A stretch of DNA of 64,000 nt, taken from Rhodobacterales bacterium (GTDB taxonomy: Bacteria > Pseudomonadota > Alphaproteobacteria > Rhodobacterales > Rhodobacteraceae). Made by a program: the position numbers and the translations under genes. The notes below the pieces were generated by a model. The model searched no databases and was not told where the DNA came from. It saw nothing but the letters and a program-made list of their open reading frames with translations. Numbering within the stretch: position 1 is the first letter of the stretch; every line of letters begins with the position of its first letter. Positions 1 through 8,702 of the stretch are shown one piece after another. The stretch covers positions 1-64,000 of the forward strand of contig QKJR01000012.1 of NCBI GenBank assembly GCA_003249215.1. The letters run 5' to 3'.

Positions 1-957
1 GCGGAATGCGTTGTTCATCAGGACGGCGACCAGAAGCATCACGCCGATGATCAGGGCCGACCAGTTGCGGTCGAGCTGGGTGAAATAGATGCCCTGGCTG
101 ACGACGGCGAAGGTGAGCGTGCCGATGAAGATGCCGAGCACCGAGCCGAAGCCCCCGGTCAGCAGCACACCGCCGACCACCACCGAGACGACGGCGTTGA
201 AGATGTAGTTCATGCCGCCCGAGACCTGTGCCGAGTTGAACAGGATCGCGCCACACATCCCCACGAAGCTCGCCGAGGTCGAGGACAGCACGAAGAGGCC
301 GATGGTCATCTTGTCGGTCGGGATCCCCGCATTGCGCGCGCTTTCCTTGTCGCCGCCCATCGCGAAGAGCCAGTTGCCGAGCGGGCTCTTGTGGATCACG
401 AACCACAGCACCGCGGCGAAACCGATCCACCACAGGATGACGATCTGATAGTTGCCCGCGATCAGCGTGCCGAAGAGCGCCTTGGCCCAGTCCGGCGCCT
501 CGAGCGGCACCGAGGCCGCCCCGGTCAGCAGCACCGAGCCAGAGAGCACCAGCCCCTGCATCGCGACCAGCGTGGCCAGCGTGATGATCAGCGAGGGCAC
601 CGAGGTCTTGACCGTCAGGAAGCCGTTGATCAGCCCGACCAGAACCCCAAGCCCGAGCGCCACGGCAATGCCGACGACGATGGGCGCGCCGTAATAGCCC
701 GAGACGATCGCGATGCTCATCGAGCCCGCCGGGATCATCGCGCCGATCGAGATATCGAGCTCACCCGCGATCATCAGAAGGCCCACGGGCAGTGCGACGA
801 TCCCGAGGTTGGCGGCGAAGTTCACCCAGCTCGCGGCGCCCGCGAACTTGCCCAGGTTGGCGCCTCCGAAGATCACGAAGAACAAGGCGACGGCGATCAG
901 GCTCAGCACGGCACCCGCTTCGGGCTTGCGCAGGAAGGATCCGAGAGAAAGAGACAT
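1..957 (-). CDS. Sugar-type ABC transporter permease (RbsC-like), C-terminus cut by window edge
   Basis: Integral membrane permease of a carbohydrate ABC importer of the ribose/xylose branch. It reads MSLSLGSFLRKPEAG..., with many hydrophobic helices and the family signature LLMIAGELDISIGAMIPAGS near residue 60, plus GGVLLTGGFGSVLGI near the visible C-terminus. The ORF runs off the left edge without a stop, so it is absent from the ORF track; about 319 residues are visible. It is a close paralogue of the next permease (same motifs in the same order) and lies 11 bases downstream of it, so the two probably form a heterodimeric channel. The ATPase is not visible and may lie beyond the left edge. 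Substrate unknown. Confidence 0.85.
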   Translation of the reverse strand, partial: MSLSLGSFLRKPEAGAVLSLIAVALFFVIFGGANLGKFAGAASWVNFAANLGIVALPVGLLMIAGELDISIGAMIPAGSMSIAIVSGYYGAPIVVGIAVALGLGVLVGLINGFLTVKTSVPSLIITLATLVAMQGLVLSGSVLLTGAASVPLEAPDWAKALFGTLIAGNYQIVILWWIGFAAVLWFVIHKSPLGNWLFAMGGDKESARNAGIPTDKMTIGLFVLSSTSASFVGMCGAILFNSAQVSGGMNYIFNAVVSVVVGGVLLTGGFGSVLGIFIGTLTFAVVSQGIYFTQLDRNWSALIIGVMLLVAVLMNNAFR

Positions 958-968
958 GGTTTTGGTCC

Positions 969-2018
969 TCATTTCTTCTTCTTGGAGTAGCTCAGCGCCA
1001 TCTGGCGGAAAGTGTCGTTCATCAGAACCGCAACAAGGAGCAGCGCGCCGATGATGACCGAGCCGAGATTGGGGTCGAAGCCGGTGAAATAGATGCCCTG
1101 GTTCACCATCGAGAAGGTGATCGTGCCGAGTACGATGCCCATCACCGAGCCGAACCCCCCGGTCAGCAGCACCCCGCCGATGACCACGCACATGATCGAG
1201 TTGAAGATGAAGCTCTGCCCGCCGGAGACCTGCGCGCTTTGATAGACCATCGCCTGACCGACGCCGACGAAGGCCGCGGAAAAGCCCGAGAGCATGAAGA
1301 GCCCGATGGTCAGTTTCTCGGTCGGGATGCCGGCGTTGCGTGCCGAGGTCCGATCCCCGCCAAGCGCATAGATCCAGTTGCCGATCGGCAGGAAATGCAG
1401 CGCGAAACCGATGATCGCGACGAAGCCGATCCACCAGAAGATCGTCACCTGAAACATGCCGCCGACGAAGCCGCCGAGGATTGCCTTGAAAAACGGTGAC
1501 GGCACGATCGAGGTCGAGGTCGAACCGGTGAGCAGCACGGCAAGCCCGAGCGTGAGCCCCATCACCGCGAACATCGTGCCGATCGTCACGATCAGCGAGG
1601 GCATGGCCGTGCGGTTGACCGCAAAGCCGTTCACGAACCCCACCGCCGTACCCATCGCAAGGGCCGCAAGGATGCCGACGATCTCGGGCAGGCCGTAATA
1701 GCCCGAGACGATCGCCACGGTCAGCGAGGCGGCCGGGATGACCGAGCCGATCGACAGATCGAGCTCGCCCGCGATCATGAGAAGACCGATCGGCAGCGCG
1801 ACGATGCCGATCTCGGCCGCGACGTTGAGCCAGCTCGCCGTGCCCGCGGCCGAGGCGAAGATGCCGCCGGCCGAGATCACGAAGAAGGCGAAGACCGCGA
1901 TCAGGCCCAGAAACGAGCCCGCTTCGGGGCGTCGCATCGCGCGGCCCAGCGTGGCGCCGATCCCTCCCGAGGAGGAGACGGCCGCTGATTTATGTGTATC
2001 GGTGGCGGCGGATGCCAT
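969..2018 (-). CDS. Sugar-type ABC transporter permease (RbsC-like)
   Basis: 349-residue inner-membrane permease partner. The N-terminal about 25 residues are polar, followed by about ten hydrophobic segments. LLMIAGELDLSIGSVIPAAS and GGVLLTGGFGSVMGIV are the typical motifs of branched sugar permeases. The protein ends in KKKK, a short cytoplasmic basic tail. The ATG at 2018 is preceded by a purine-rich AGGGAG. It follows the binding-protein gene by 125 bases that hold a hairpin, and precedes a second permease by 11 bases. Function is by family; the transported sugar or polyol cannot be named. Confidence 0.88.
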   Translation of the reverse strand: MASAATDTHKSAAVSSSGGIGATLGRAMRRPEAGSFLGLIAVFAFFVISAGGIFASAAGTASWLNVAAEIGIVALPIGLLMIAGELDLSIGSVIPAASLTVAIVSGYYGLPEIVGILAALAMGTAVGFVNGFAVNRTAMPSLIVTIGTMFAVMGLTLGLAVLLTGSTSTSIVPSPFFKAILGGFVGGMFQVTIFWWIGFVAIIGFALHFLPIGNWIYALGGDRTSARNAGIPTEKLTIGLFMLSGFSAAFVGVGQAMVYQSAQVSGGQSFIFNSIMCVVIGGVLLTGGFGSVMGIVLGTITFSMVNQGIYFTGFDPNLGSVIIGALLLVAVLMNDTFRQMALSYSKKKK

Positions 2019-2093
2019 TGTGGATCTCCCTGGTCGTCCGAAGGCCGTGACCGACCCGTTTCGCGTGGCGCGAACCGGGGGGCGGCGTGGGGA

Positions 2094-2116
2094 CCACCCG
2101 GCATCGCGCCGGATGG
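2094..2116 (-). repeat. Intercistronic hairpin between binding protein and permease genes
   Basis: CCATCCGGC and GCCGGGTGG (minus strand) form a 9-bp stem with one G-U pair and a 5-base loop, about 28 bases after the binding-protein stop. There is no U-tract. Such hairpins often stabilise the upstream message so that the binding protein is made in excess of the permeases; that role is inferred here. Confidence 0.5.
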
Positions 2117-2143
2117 ATCAGTGTCAGGATCGGAAGAGGGGCC

Positions 2144-3118
2144 TCAGCGGGTGCCCGCCTTGACGCCGGCGGCGGTCGCATCGACGTTGGTCGCGTCGAC
2201 GATCCCCGGGCCGGTCAGGATTTCGCGGGTCGGGATCTGCAGGCCATAGTTCACATAGCCATTGAGCATCGCGACGGCGAGATAGCCCTGCATGTAGCCC
2301 TGCTGGTCGATCGCGCAGGCCTGCTTGTCGGCCTTGATGTTGTCGAGGATCGCTTCGTTGAAGTTGATCCCGCAGACCGCAACCTGCCCGGTCTTGCCCG
2401 CTTGCTGGATACCCGAGATCGCGGCATTCGCATCGACGTCGCTGACGGTGAAGACGGCGTTGATTTCGGGGTGCTGCAGCAGGTGCGCCCGCACCGCCTG
2501 AGCCACCGCCGTTTGCGAACCGAACGAGGTCGCCGGCAGGGGCAGAACGTCGCCGCTGCCACCAGCCGAGGTGATCCCCTCGACAAAGCCACCGCAGAAG
2601 GCTTCGACGTTGGCGGCGCCCGGCAGCGTGTTCACGCACAGACCGTTGTTGTTGCCCTTGCCCGCCAGATAGGTGCCTGCGGCCTTGCCGGCCTCATGGT
2701 CATCCGAACCGACATAGTTCATGGCATCCAGACGGTCGGCCGCTTCGAGACCGCCAGCGTTGTAGATGATCAGCGGAATGCCCGCCGCGCGCACCGCCTG
2801 GAAAGCCGGGTCCATCGCCTCGGGCACCCAGTCGGGGCCGACGATGGCATCCGCGCCTTGGTCGATGGCCTGGCGGATAAGCTCGGCGGCGTCGACGCCG
2901 AGGTTGTCGTAGTTCTGCGGTCCGAGCCAGGTGACCGAGCCACCCTGTTCCTTGACCACGATGCCGGCATCCTCGGCGCCGCGCTTCACGATCGACCAGA
3001 ACGGATCGTCGGGCTTGCCGCCAACCACGAAGATATCGGCAGCCATGACGGCGGTCGCGGTGCAACCGGCAATGATGGCAGTCGAAGCTGTTGCCGCAAA
3101 ACGGCTGAATTTGGTCAT
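2144..3118 (-). CDS. Periplasmic sugar-binding protein of ABC importer
   Basis: 324-residue solute-binding protein of the LacI/RbsB-type periplasmic fold. It starts MTKFSRFAATASTAIIAGCTATAVMAAD, a signal peptide with cleavage probably after AMA. The mature part opens DIFVVGGKPDDPFWSIVKRGAEDAG, the usual first beta-alpha unit, and later has GADAIVGPDW and VFTVSDVDANAAISG, the ligand-cleft segments of this family. The ORF-track start (3241) would add 41 implausible residues and overlap the operators; ATG 3118 has GGGAGGAAATCGAC just upstream. First gene of the importer operon, divergent from a LacI-family regulator that probably senses the same ligand. Confidence 0.88.
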   Translation of the reverse strand: MTKFSRFAATASTAIIAGCTATAVMAADIFVVGGKPDDPFWSIVKRGAEDAGIVVKEQGGSVTWLGPQNYDNLGVDAAELIRQAIDQGADAIVGPDWVPEAMDPAFQAVRAAGIPLIIYNAGGLEAADRLDAMNYVGSDDHEAGKAAGTYLAGKGNNNGLCVNTLPGAANVEAFCGGFVEGITSAGGSGDVLPLPATSFGSQTAVAQAVRAHLLQHPEINAVFTVSDVDANAAISGIQQAGKTGQVAVCGINFNEAILDNIKADKQACAIDQQGYMQGYLAVAMLNGYVNYGLQIPTREILTGPGIVDATNVDATAAGVKAGTR

Positions 3119-3206
3119 GTCGATTTCCTCCCTTTCCCATCTGCTGACGGGAACTCCTCGTGACAAATTTCCTAGATGAAGCTTGAAAACTATGAAATGA
3201 ATAAAG

Positions 3207-3219
3207 TTGATCGTATCAA
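3207..3219. promoter_or_regulatory. Palindromic operator candidate TTGATCGTATCAA
   Basis: TTGATCGTATCAA is a near-perfect 13-bp palindrome with the TTGAT...ATCAA half-sites common among LacI-family operators. It lies about 90 bases before the binding-protein start, in the divergent region shared with the LacI-type regulator. Confidence 0.5.
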
Positions 3220-3223
3220 TGAA

Positions 3224-3254
3224 TGTATCATAAAATCTCATTCATGATGATACA
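3224..3254. promoter_or_regulatory. Inverted repeat TGTATCAT-N15-ATGATACA upstream of the LacI-type gene
   Basis: Two perfect 8-bp arms, TGTATCAT and ATGATACA, are separated by 15 bases and end 21 bases before the regulator start codon. They share the GTATCA core with the neighbouring 13-bp palindrome, so they are good candidates for autoregulation and operon control by the adjacent regulator. Binding is inferred. Confidence 0.5.
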
Positions 3255-3275
3255 AAACCGGAGGGGAGGAGCAGC

Positions 3276-4310
3276 ATGAGCAGGCCGACAATCGCCGACC
3301 TGGCAGAAGAGGCGGGCGTGTCCATTTCGACCGTCAACCGCATCATCGCGGGCTCCGCCTCCGTTAAAGGTGCTACGATGCAGCGCGTGCAAGCCGCTGC
3401 CGAGAAGATCGGGTTCTACGGGATCGCGACGATCGAGGATCGGGTGCGGAAATCTGCGCCGCATTACCGGCTGGGCTTTCTGCTGCAACAGTCGAGTCGC
3501 GAGATATATCAAGTCTTTGGCCGCAAGGTCGTGGCCGCCTGCCACGAGCGCCGCGACGAGGTGATCCATCCCACGGTGGACTTCGTCGACCTGCTGACCC
3601 CAGAGAATATCGCGGCACGTCTCAAGGCGCTCGCCGCCAATAATGACGCGGTTGCCCTGATCGCCGCCGACCACCCGCTGATCGCCCAGGCGATCCGGGA
3701 ATTGCGCGAGGCCGGCAAGCCGGTCGTGGCCTATATCTCGGACCAGTCCGCGCCCGAACGAGCCGCCTATGTCGGCGCCGACAACTGGAAGCTGGGGCGC
3801 ACCGCGGCCTATCTGATCGCGCAAATGACGTCGACGCCGGGACGAATCGCGGTCTTCATCGGGAATCACCGCTATCAATGTCAGGATGTGGCCGATGCTG
3901 CGCTGCGCTCTTACATGCGCGAGCACGCGCCGCATCTGAGCGTGGACGATTGCCGCCCCACCCATGAGGAGGCCGCCGAGGCCTATGCGATGGTCAAGGA
4001 ATTGCTCGCCTCAAGCGAGGATCTCGTCGGGATCATGCTGAATGGCGGGGGCATTTCCGGGGTGCTGCGCGCCCTGCGCGAGGTGCCCGCAGAGCGCCGC
4101 CGCGGCATCCGCCTGATCTGCCGCGACATCGGCCCCGAAATTCGCAAGGGATTGTCGGAGGGGCTGATCACCGCGGCCTTGTGCCACCCGCTGGAACAGA
4201 TCTCGGCGGCGCTGGTGCAAACGATGATCGAAGCGACCGCACAGGGTGACAACTCGATTACCGTTCAGCGCACGATCCCCTTTGAGATCATTACGCCGGC
4301 GAACATATAG
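3276..4310 (+). CDS. LacI-family transcriptional regulator
   Basis: 344-residue regulator. Residues 1-50 form the LacI helix-turn-helix (SRPTIADLAEEAGVSISTVNRIIAG, then the hinge segment VQAAAEKIGFYG). The rest is a periplasmic-binding-protein-like effector domain (YRLGFLLQQSSREIYQVFGRKV, YVGADNWKLGRTAAYLI, IMLNGGGISGVLRAL). The ATG at 3276 has GGAGGGGAGGA immediately upstream. It is divergent from the sugar importer with palindromic operators between them, so it is most likely the local repressor; the effector is presumably the transported sugar or a derivative. Confidence 0.87.
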   Translation: MSRPTIADLAEEAGVSISTVNRIIAGSASVKGATMQRVQAAAEKIGFYGIATIEDRVRKSAPHYRLGFLLQQSSREIYQVFGRKVVAACHERRDEVIHPTVDFVDLLTPENIAARLKALAANNDAVALIAADHPLIAQAIRELREAGKPVVAYISDQSAPERAAYVGADNWKLGRTAAYLIAQMTSTPGRIAVFIGNHRYQCQDVADAALRSYMREHAPHLSVDDCRPTHEEAAEAYAMVKELLASSEDLVGIMLNGGGISGVLRALREVPAERRRGIRLICRDIGPEIRKGLSEGLITAALCHPLEQISAALVQTMIEATAQGDNSITVQRTIPFEIITPANI

Positions 4311-4751
4311 CGACCACATTGATCGCCCGCATCGCGCCGGGACCGGACAACACCCGGCCTTACCGACGCAAAGAGACGCTGGCTGCCCGGATCGCCTGCC
4401 ACCGCTCTGATGGCCTGACGATGGCCCATACGACAAGCCCACGGGCTCATCGCGCCATGCAGGCATTTCGCAAACCCGTAAGAGCGGCGCCATTAGGGGG
4501 CTCAACTGTGGGTGTCAGTCGTGGGCCTGTCGTTCGCAATTGACCAGCTTTCGTGCTGCGAATGGAGTGAGCGACTGGTTTGGCAGAACCGAACTTCCGC
4601 GCCTGCGGCACGATGAGCGTCTGCACTGGGCCGGTTCTGAGCGTCATTGGCAATGAAACCATCAGCGAAAGTCACCTGTGCCCGGCGTCCATGGGTGGGG
4701 GCCGGAAGACAAGACCGCCCCCCCGGCCGGCGATTCAAACAGATACAAGAA
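4311..4751. other. Gene-free interval, no recognisable feature
   Basis: About 440 bases between the LacI-type gene and the nrdJ terminator. Short ORFs exist on both strands, but none has a Shine-Dalgarno sequence, a recognisable motif or the strong GC wobble bias of the neighbours. The composition looks less GC-rich than the flanking genes. I see no tRNA, repeat or insertion-sequence ends. It could be decayed sequence or the site of an unannotated small RNA. Confidence 0.4.
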
Positions 4752-4776
4752 AGCCTCGGGGCGATGACCCGAGGCT
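4752..4776 (-). terminator. Rho-independent terminator of nrdJ
   Basis: On the minus strand AGCCTCGGG-TCATCGC-CCCGAGGCT forms a perfect 9-bp stem followed by TTTCTTGT. It lies about 90 bases past the nrdJ stop, in the right orientation. Confidence 0.65.
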
Positions 4777-4864
4777 GCTTGTTCGCTTCATTCGGAAAAA
4801 TGAGCTTTTGAGACATTGAGGTCATGCCATGTGGCGCGGCACAAATACCAACGCCCCGCCCGCC

Positions 4865-7129
4865 TCAGCCGCATTTCGAATGGCCGCAATCGGCGCAGGT
4901 CATGCAGCCTTCGACCTTGCGCATCGCATAGGATCCGCAGCTCGGGCAGGCCTGACCGCGCGGGGCCTCGCCCACCGCCATCACCTCGGCCTTGGGATCG
5001 GATTTGAGGCCCATCCCCTCGCCGGCGATGAAGCCGATCGAGACCAGATGCCGCTCGATCACGCCGCCGATCGCCGCGAGGATCGAGGGAATGTATTGCC
5101 CCTGAATCCAGGCCCCGCCGCGCGGATCGAAGACCGCCTTCAGCTCTTCGACAACGAAACTCACATCGCCGCCGCGCCGGAACACCGCCGAGACCATCCG
5201 CGTCAGCGCCACCGTCCAGGCATAATGCTCCATGTTCTTCGAGTTGATGAAGACCTCGAACGGGCGGCGGTGGCCGGCCTGCACGATGTCGTTCACCGTG
5301 ATATAGATCGCATGTTCCGACCCCGGCCACTTGAGCTTGTAGGTCGCCCCTTCGAGCGCGGCGGGCCGGTCGAGCGGCTCGGTCAGATAGACTACCTCCG
5401 CACCCTGATCGGCCTCGGGGGCCTTCTCGGATTTCTCCGACACGGTCAGCACCGAGCCGGTCACATCGTTCGGGCGATAGGTGGTGCAGCCCTTGCAGCC
5501 CTGATCCCAGGCCGCCATGTAGACATCCTTGAACGCGTCGAAGGAAATATCCTCGGGGCAGTTGATCGTCTTCGAGATGCTCGAGTCGATCCATTTCTGC
5601 GCTGCGGCCTGCATCTTGACATGCGCGAGCGGCGGCAGGGTCTGGGCGTTGACGAAATAGCCGGGCAGTTCCTTGTCGCCGAACTTGTCGCGCCACATCT
5701 GCACCGCGTAATCGACCACCTCTTCCTCGGTGCGCGAGCCGTCCTTCTGCAGAACCTTGCGGGTATAGGCATAGGCGAAGACCGGCTCGATCCCCGAGCT
5801 GACATTGCCGGCATAGAGGCTGATGGTGCCGGTCGGCGCGATCGAGGTCAGCAGAGCGTTACGGATGCCATGGGTGCGGATCGCTTCGCGCACATCGTCA
5901 TCCATCTGCATCATATTGCCCGAGGCCAGATATTTCTCGGCGTCGAAGAGCGGGAAGGCGCCCTTTTCGCGGGCCAGATCGACCGAGGCGAGGTAGCTCG
6001 CCCGCGCGATCGCCTTCATCCAGATCTCGGTCTGTGCGGCGGCTTCGTCGGTGCCATATTCGAGCCCGAGCATCAGGAGCGCATCGGCAAGGCCGGTCAC
6101 GCCAAGCCCGATCCGGCGCTTGTTCGCGGCTTCCTCGGCCTGCTGCGGCAGCGGGAAGCGCGAGGCATCGACCACGTTGTCCATCATCCGCACCGCGGTG
6201 CGCACCAGCGTATCGAGCTTGTCGATGTTCATCATCGCCTGCGGCTCGAAGGGCCGCTCCACCAACCGCGCGAGGTTGACCGAGCCCAGCAGGCAGGCGC
6301 CATAGGGCGGCAGCGGCTGCTCGCCACAGGGGTTCGTCGCCGCGATCTCTTCGACGTAATTCAGATTGTTCATCTGATTGATGCGGTCGATGAAGATCAC
6401 GCCCGGCTCGGCGAAATCATAGGTCGCGCGCATGATCTTGTTCCACAGATCGCGCGCCTGCACCGTGTGATAGACCCGGCCCTCGAAGGTCAGATCCCAG
6501 GGGCCGTCGGCCTTGACCGCTTCCATGAAGGGGTCGGTGACCAGAACCGACAGGTTGAACATCCGCAGCCGCGCGCTGTCCTGCTTGGCGGTGATGAACT
6601 GCTCGATATCGGGGTGATCGCAGCGCATCGTCGCCATCATCGCGCCGCGGCGACTGCCCGCCGACATGATCGTGCGGCACATCGCATCCCAGACATCCAT
6701 GAAGCTGAGCGGCCCCGAGGCATCGGCGGCGACGCCCTTCACCTCGGCGCCGCGCGGGCGGATCGTCGAGAAATCATAGCCGATCCCGCCGCCCTGCTGC
6801 ATGGTCAGCGCGGCTTCCTTGAGCATGTCGAAGATACCCGACATCGAATCGGGGATCGTGCCCATGACGAAGCAGTTGAACAAGGTCACGGCCCGGCCGG
6901 TGCCCGCACCCGCGATGATCCGCCCGGCGGGCAGATATTTGAAATCCTCGAGCGCGGCATAGAAGCGCTCTTCCCATTGCGCCGGGTCTTTCTCGACGCT
7001 CGCCAGCGCCCGCGCGATCCGGCGCCATGTGTCCTCGACGCTCAGGTCGACCGGCGTGCCATCGGCCTCTTTCAGACGGTATTTCATGTCCCAGATCTGT
7101 TCGGCGATATTGGCAGCGAAACGGGTCAT
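4865..7129 (-). CDS. nrdJ: Adenosylcobalamin-dependent (class II) ribonucleotide reductase
   Basis: 754-residue enzyme that reduces ribonucleotides to deoxyribonucleotides using adenosylcobalamin as radical generator, in the cytoplasm. Visible features: an N-terminal ATP-cone-less start MTRFAANIAEQIWDMKYRLKE, the catalytic NPCGEQPLPPYGACLLGSVNL segment with the active-site cysteine, and a C-terminal Cys cluster CPSCG...CMTCADCGHSKCG that in this family binds zinc and re-reduces the active site. The ORF-track start at 7318 is too long; ATG 7129 has CGAGGAGCCC upstream. No class I or III subunit is in view. It stands alone with its own terminator. Its cofactor need fits the cobalamin operon about 10 kb away, but no B12 riboswitch precedes nrdJ itself. 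Confidence 0.95.
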   Translation of the reverse strand: MTRFAANIAEQIWDMKYRLKEADGTPVDLSVEDTWRRIARALASVEKDPAQWEERFYAALEDFKYLPAGRIIAGAGTGRAVTLFNCFVMGTIPDSMSGIFDMLKEAALTMQQGGGIGYDFSTIRPRGAEVKGVAADASGPLSFMDVWDAMCRTIMSAGSRRGAMMATMRCDHPDIEQFITAKQDSARLRMFNLSVLVTDPFMEAVKADGPWDLTFEGRVYHTVQARDLWNKIMRATYDFAEPGVIFIDRINQMNNLNYVEEIAATNPCGEQPLPPYGACLLGSVNLARLVERPFEPQAMMNIDKLDTLVRTAVRMMDNVVDASRFPLPQQAEEAANKRRIGLGVTGLADALLMLGLEYGTDEAAAQTEIWMKAIARASYLASVDLAREKGAFPLFDAEKYLASGNMMQMDDDVREAIRTHGIRNALLTSIAPTGTISLYAGNVSSGIEPVFAYAYTRKVLQKDGSRTEEEVVDYAVQMWRDKFGDKELPGYFVNAQTLPPLAHVKMQAAAQKWIDSSISKTINCPEDISFDAFKDVYMAAWDQGCKGCTTYRPNDVTGSVLTVSEKSEKAPEADQGAEVVYLTEPLDRPAALEGATYKLKWPGSEHAIYITVNDIVQAGHRRPFEVFINSKNMEHYAWTVALTRMVSAVFRRGGDVSFVVEELKAVFDPRGGAWIQGQYIPSILAAIGGVIERHLVSIGFIAGEGMGLKSDPKAEVMAVGEAPRGQACPSCGSYAMRKVEGCMTCADCGHSKCG

Positions 7130-7336
7130 CGGGCTCCTCGAGGGTTGATGCAGGCAAGCGCAAGGCGTGGAAAACGGCAAAGTCCGCGGCACATCTCGTA
7201 CGCGACGAACAGAAATCCACAATACATAAGGGGGCCGGCGAGGACCAGATCGAAATGCCGCTTTCTCCCCGGCTTTCCGCGCCCCTTGTGTCGGCCGGGC
7301 TCGAGGCCTAGATTTCATCGCTCAGCGAGGCTTGCG

Positions 7337-7750
7337 ATGATAAACTTGATCAAACTCTGTGTCGGCGCCGAGAAGGTCGAGGACCTGATCGCGTGGCAAG
7401 CGGCGCGCTATGGCAAGGGCCCGGCGATGCATGTCACCCGGATGGCGCCGAAACGCGGCCCCGAGGTGCTGGATGGCGGCTCGCTTTACTGGGTGTTCAA
7501 GGGCGTGGTGCTGGCGCGTCAACGGATCGTTGCGCTCGACGAGGTGATGGGCGCCGACGGCATCCCGCGCTGCGCGATCGTGCTCGACCGCAAGGTGGTG
7601 CGCACCGAGGCTCTGCCCCGCCGCCCATTCCAGGGCTGGCGCTATTTCAAGCCCGAAGATGCGCCCGCCGACCTCCCCCCCGGCCGCGAACGCGAAGAGC
7701 CGTTGCCGCGCGAACTGCTCGCAGCGCTCTCGGAAATCGGCTTGCGGTGA
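7337..7750 (+). CDS. DUF1489-family protein
   Basis: 137-residue cytoplasmic protein beginning MINLIKLCVGAEKVEDLIAWQAAR and containing VTRMAPKRGPEVLDGGSLYWVFKG and FQGWRYFKPEDAPAD, the conserved blocks I associate with DUF1489 of alphaproteobacteria. No catalytic motif is evident and the function is unknown. In the ORF track it is the tail of a 973-residue ORF whose upstream part is only antisense to nrdJ; the true start is ATG 7337. Convergent with the SseB-family gene across a large inverted repeat. Confidence 0.82.
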   Translation: MINLIKLCVGAEKVEDLIAWQAARYGKGPAMHVTRMAPKRGPEVLDGGSLYWVFKGVVLARQRIVALDEVMGADGIPRCAIVLDRKVVRTEALPRRPFQGWRYFKPEDAPADLPPGREREEPLPRELLAALSEIGLR

Positions 7751-7879
7751 GGGGGCGCTGCCCCCGTCCTTCGGACTCCCCCGGGATATTTGGATCAGGT
7801 TGAAAGCACATGATTTCCCCTTCAACCTGACCGAAATATCCCGGGGGTGAGGACGCAGTCCGAGGGGGCAGCGCCCCCT
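7751..7879. repeat. Large inverted repeat, CCCCCGGGATATTT class, between convergent genes
   Basis: Two arms of about 54-58 bases face each other: GGGGGCGCTGCCCCC...CCCCCGGGATATTT...TCAGGTTGAA on the left and its near-exact reverse complement on the right. They nearly fill the gap between two convergent genes and could act as a bidirectional terminator. A related single arm (GGGGGCTCTGCCCCC...CCCCCGGGATATTT...GTCAGGTTGAAG) lies after kdsA, so this is a dispersed family in the genome. Confidence 0.85.
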
Positions 7880-7898
7880 GCACCCTCTCCGCCCGCGC

Positions 7899-8702
7899 CT
7901 AGCGCAGGATCGGCGGCTTCGACGGGTCCATCCCCGGCGCAGTGGGCTTGAGCTCCTGCACCTCGTCCTCGACCGGTTCGGGCAGATGCAGCACCAGCGC
8001 CTTTTCCAACAGCACCGCGGCGCCCGGATCCTCGGGCGCAAGGAAGGTCACATCGAGCTCGCCCGCCTCGAGACCCGAGAAGGCCAGCGCCTCGGCCATG
8101 GCCTTGGCGATGCCGGGCCGCGCGGCCTCGGTCGTGCCGAGGAAGGCCAGCACATGGCCGCGCCGCCCGTCGTCATAGGTGACCCCGCCGAGCAGCGCCG
8201 CCGAGGCGAGGCCCGCGAGCTGATCGAATTTCGCCTCGAAGGCCGGCAGCAGGAGGCCCAGCACCGCGGGCGGCAGCGCGGGGGCGTCGAAGGCCACCGG
8301 CCGCCCTTCGGAGGCCTCGGGCGCATGGGTCAGCGCGTGCGCCAGCCAGTCCATCGCCTCGGGCGGCAGCAAAAGCGCGCTCTCGGCCACGCCGAGATTG
8401 ATCCCGAGCCCGATGCCTTCGCCCGCGAGATGTTGGGCGATCACCCGGCCCGGCAGCGCGGCATAGGGCGCGGGCGCGCCGGTGAATTCGGCCAGACGTT
8501 CCTCGAGGTCGAAGGCGAGGACGAACTCGCCCTCTTCGGTCTCGAAGATCTGCGGCGTGATGTCCTCATCCTCGGGCTCGGCCTCGAGCAGCAGGAACAG
8601 CTCGGCATCGGCCAGCCGGTCATAGACGGCCAGCCGCAGCGCCTCATTGCCGGGATCGGCCTCCATCGCGGCATGGGCGCGGTCATAGGCGGTCGTCGTC
8701 AT
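7899..8702 (-). CDS. SseB-family protein
   Basis: 267-residue acidic protein resembling SseB N-terminal domain proteins: MTTTAYDRAHAAMEADPGNEALRLAVYDRLADAELFLLLEAEPED, then FVLAFDLEERLAEFTG and AALPGRVIAQHLAGEGIGLGINLG, the typical order of that domain. The second half (from about residue 130) is less recognisable. No signal peptide or membrane segment. ATG 8702 has AAGGAGGT upstream; the ORF-track start is rejected. It overlaps the upstream glycosylase gene by 4 bases (ATGA), so the two are co-translated. Role unknown. Confidence 0.75.
   Translation of the reverse strand: MTTTAYDRAHAAMEADPGNEALRLAVYDRLADAELFLLLEAEPEDEDITPQIFETEEGEFVLAFDLEERLAEFTGAPAPYAALPGRVIAQHLAGEGIGLGINLGVAESALLLPPEAMDWLAHALTHAPEASEGRPVAFDAPALPPAVLGLLLPAFEAKFDQLAGLASAALLGGVTYDDGRRGHVLAFLGTTEAARPGIAKAMAEALAFSGLEAGELDVTFLAPEDPGAAVLLEKALVLHLPEPVEDEVQELKPTAPGMDPSKPPILR

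Noticed and set aside
3119-3241. Extended N-terminus of the sugar-binding protein
   Set aside because: The added 41 residues have no ribosome site and would cover the operators; the signal peptide begins at 3118.
7217-7232. CCACAATACATAAGGG upstream of nrdJ as an NrdR box
   Set aside because: Only the left half resembles the NrdR consensus and there is no second box at the usual spacing.
4829-7750. 973-residue plus-strand ORF
   Set aside because: Most of it is antisense to nrdJ; only its in-frame tail (7337-7750) is a real DUF1489 gene.
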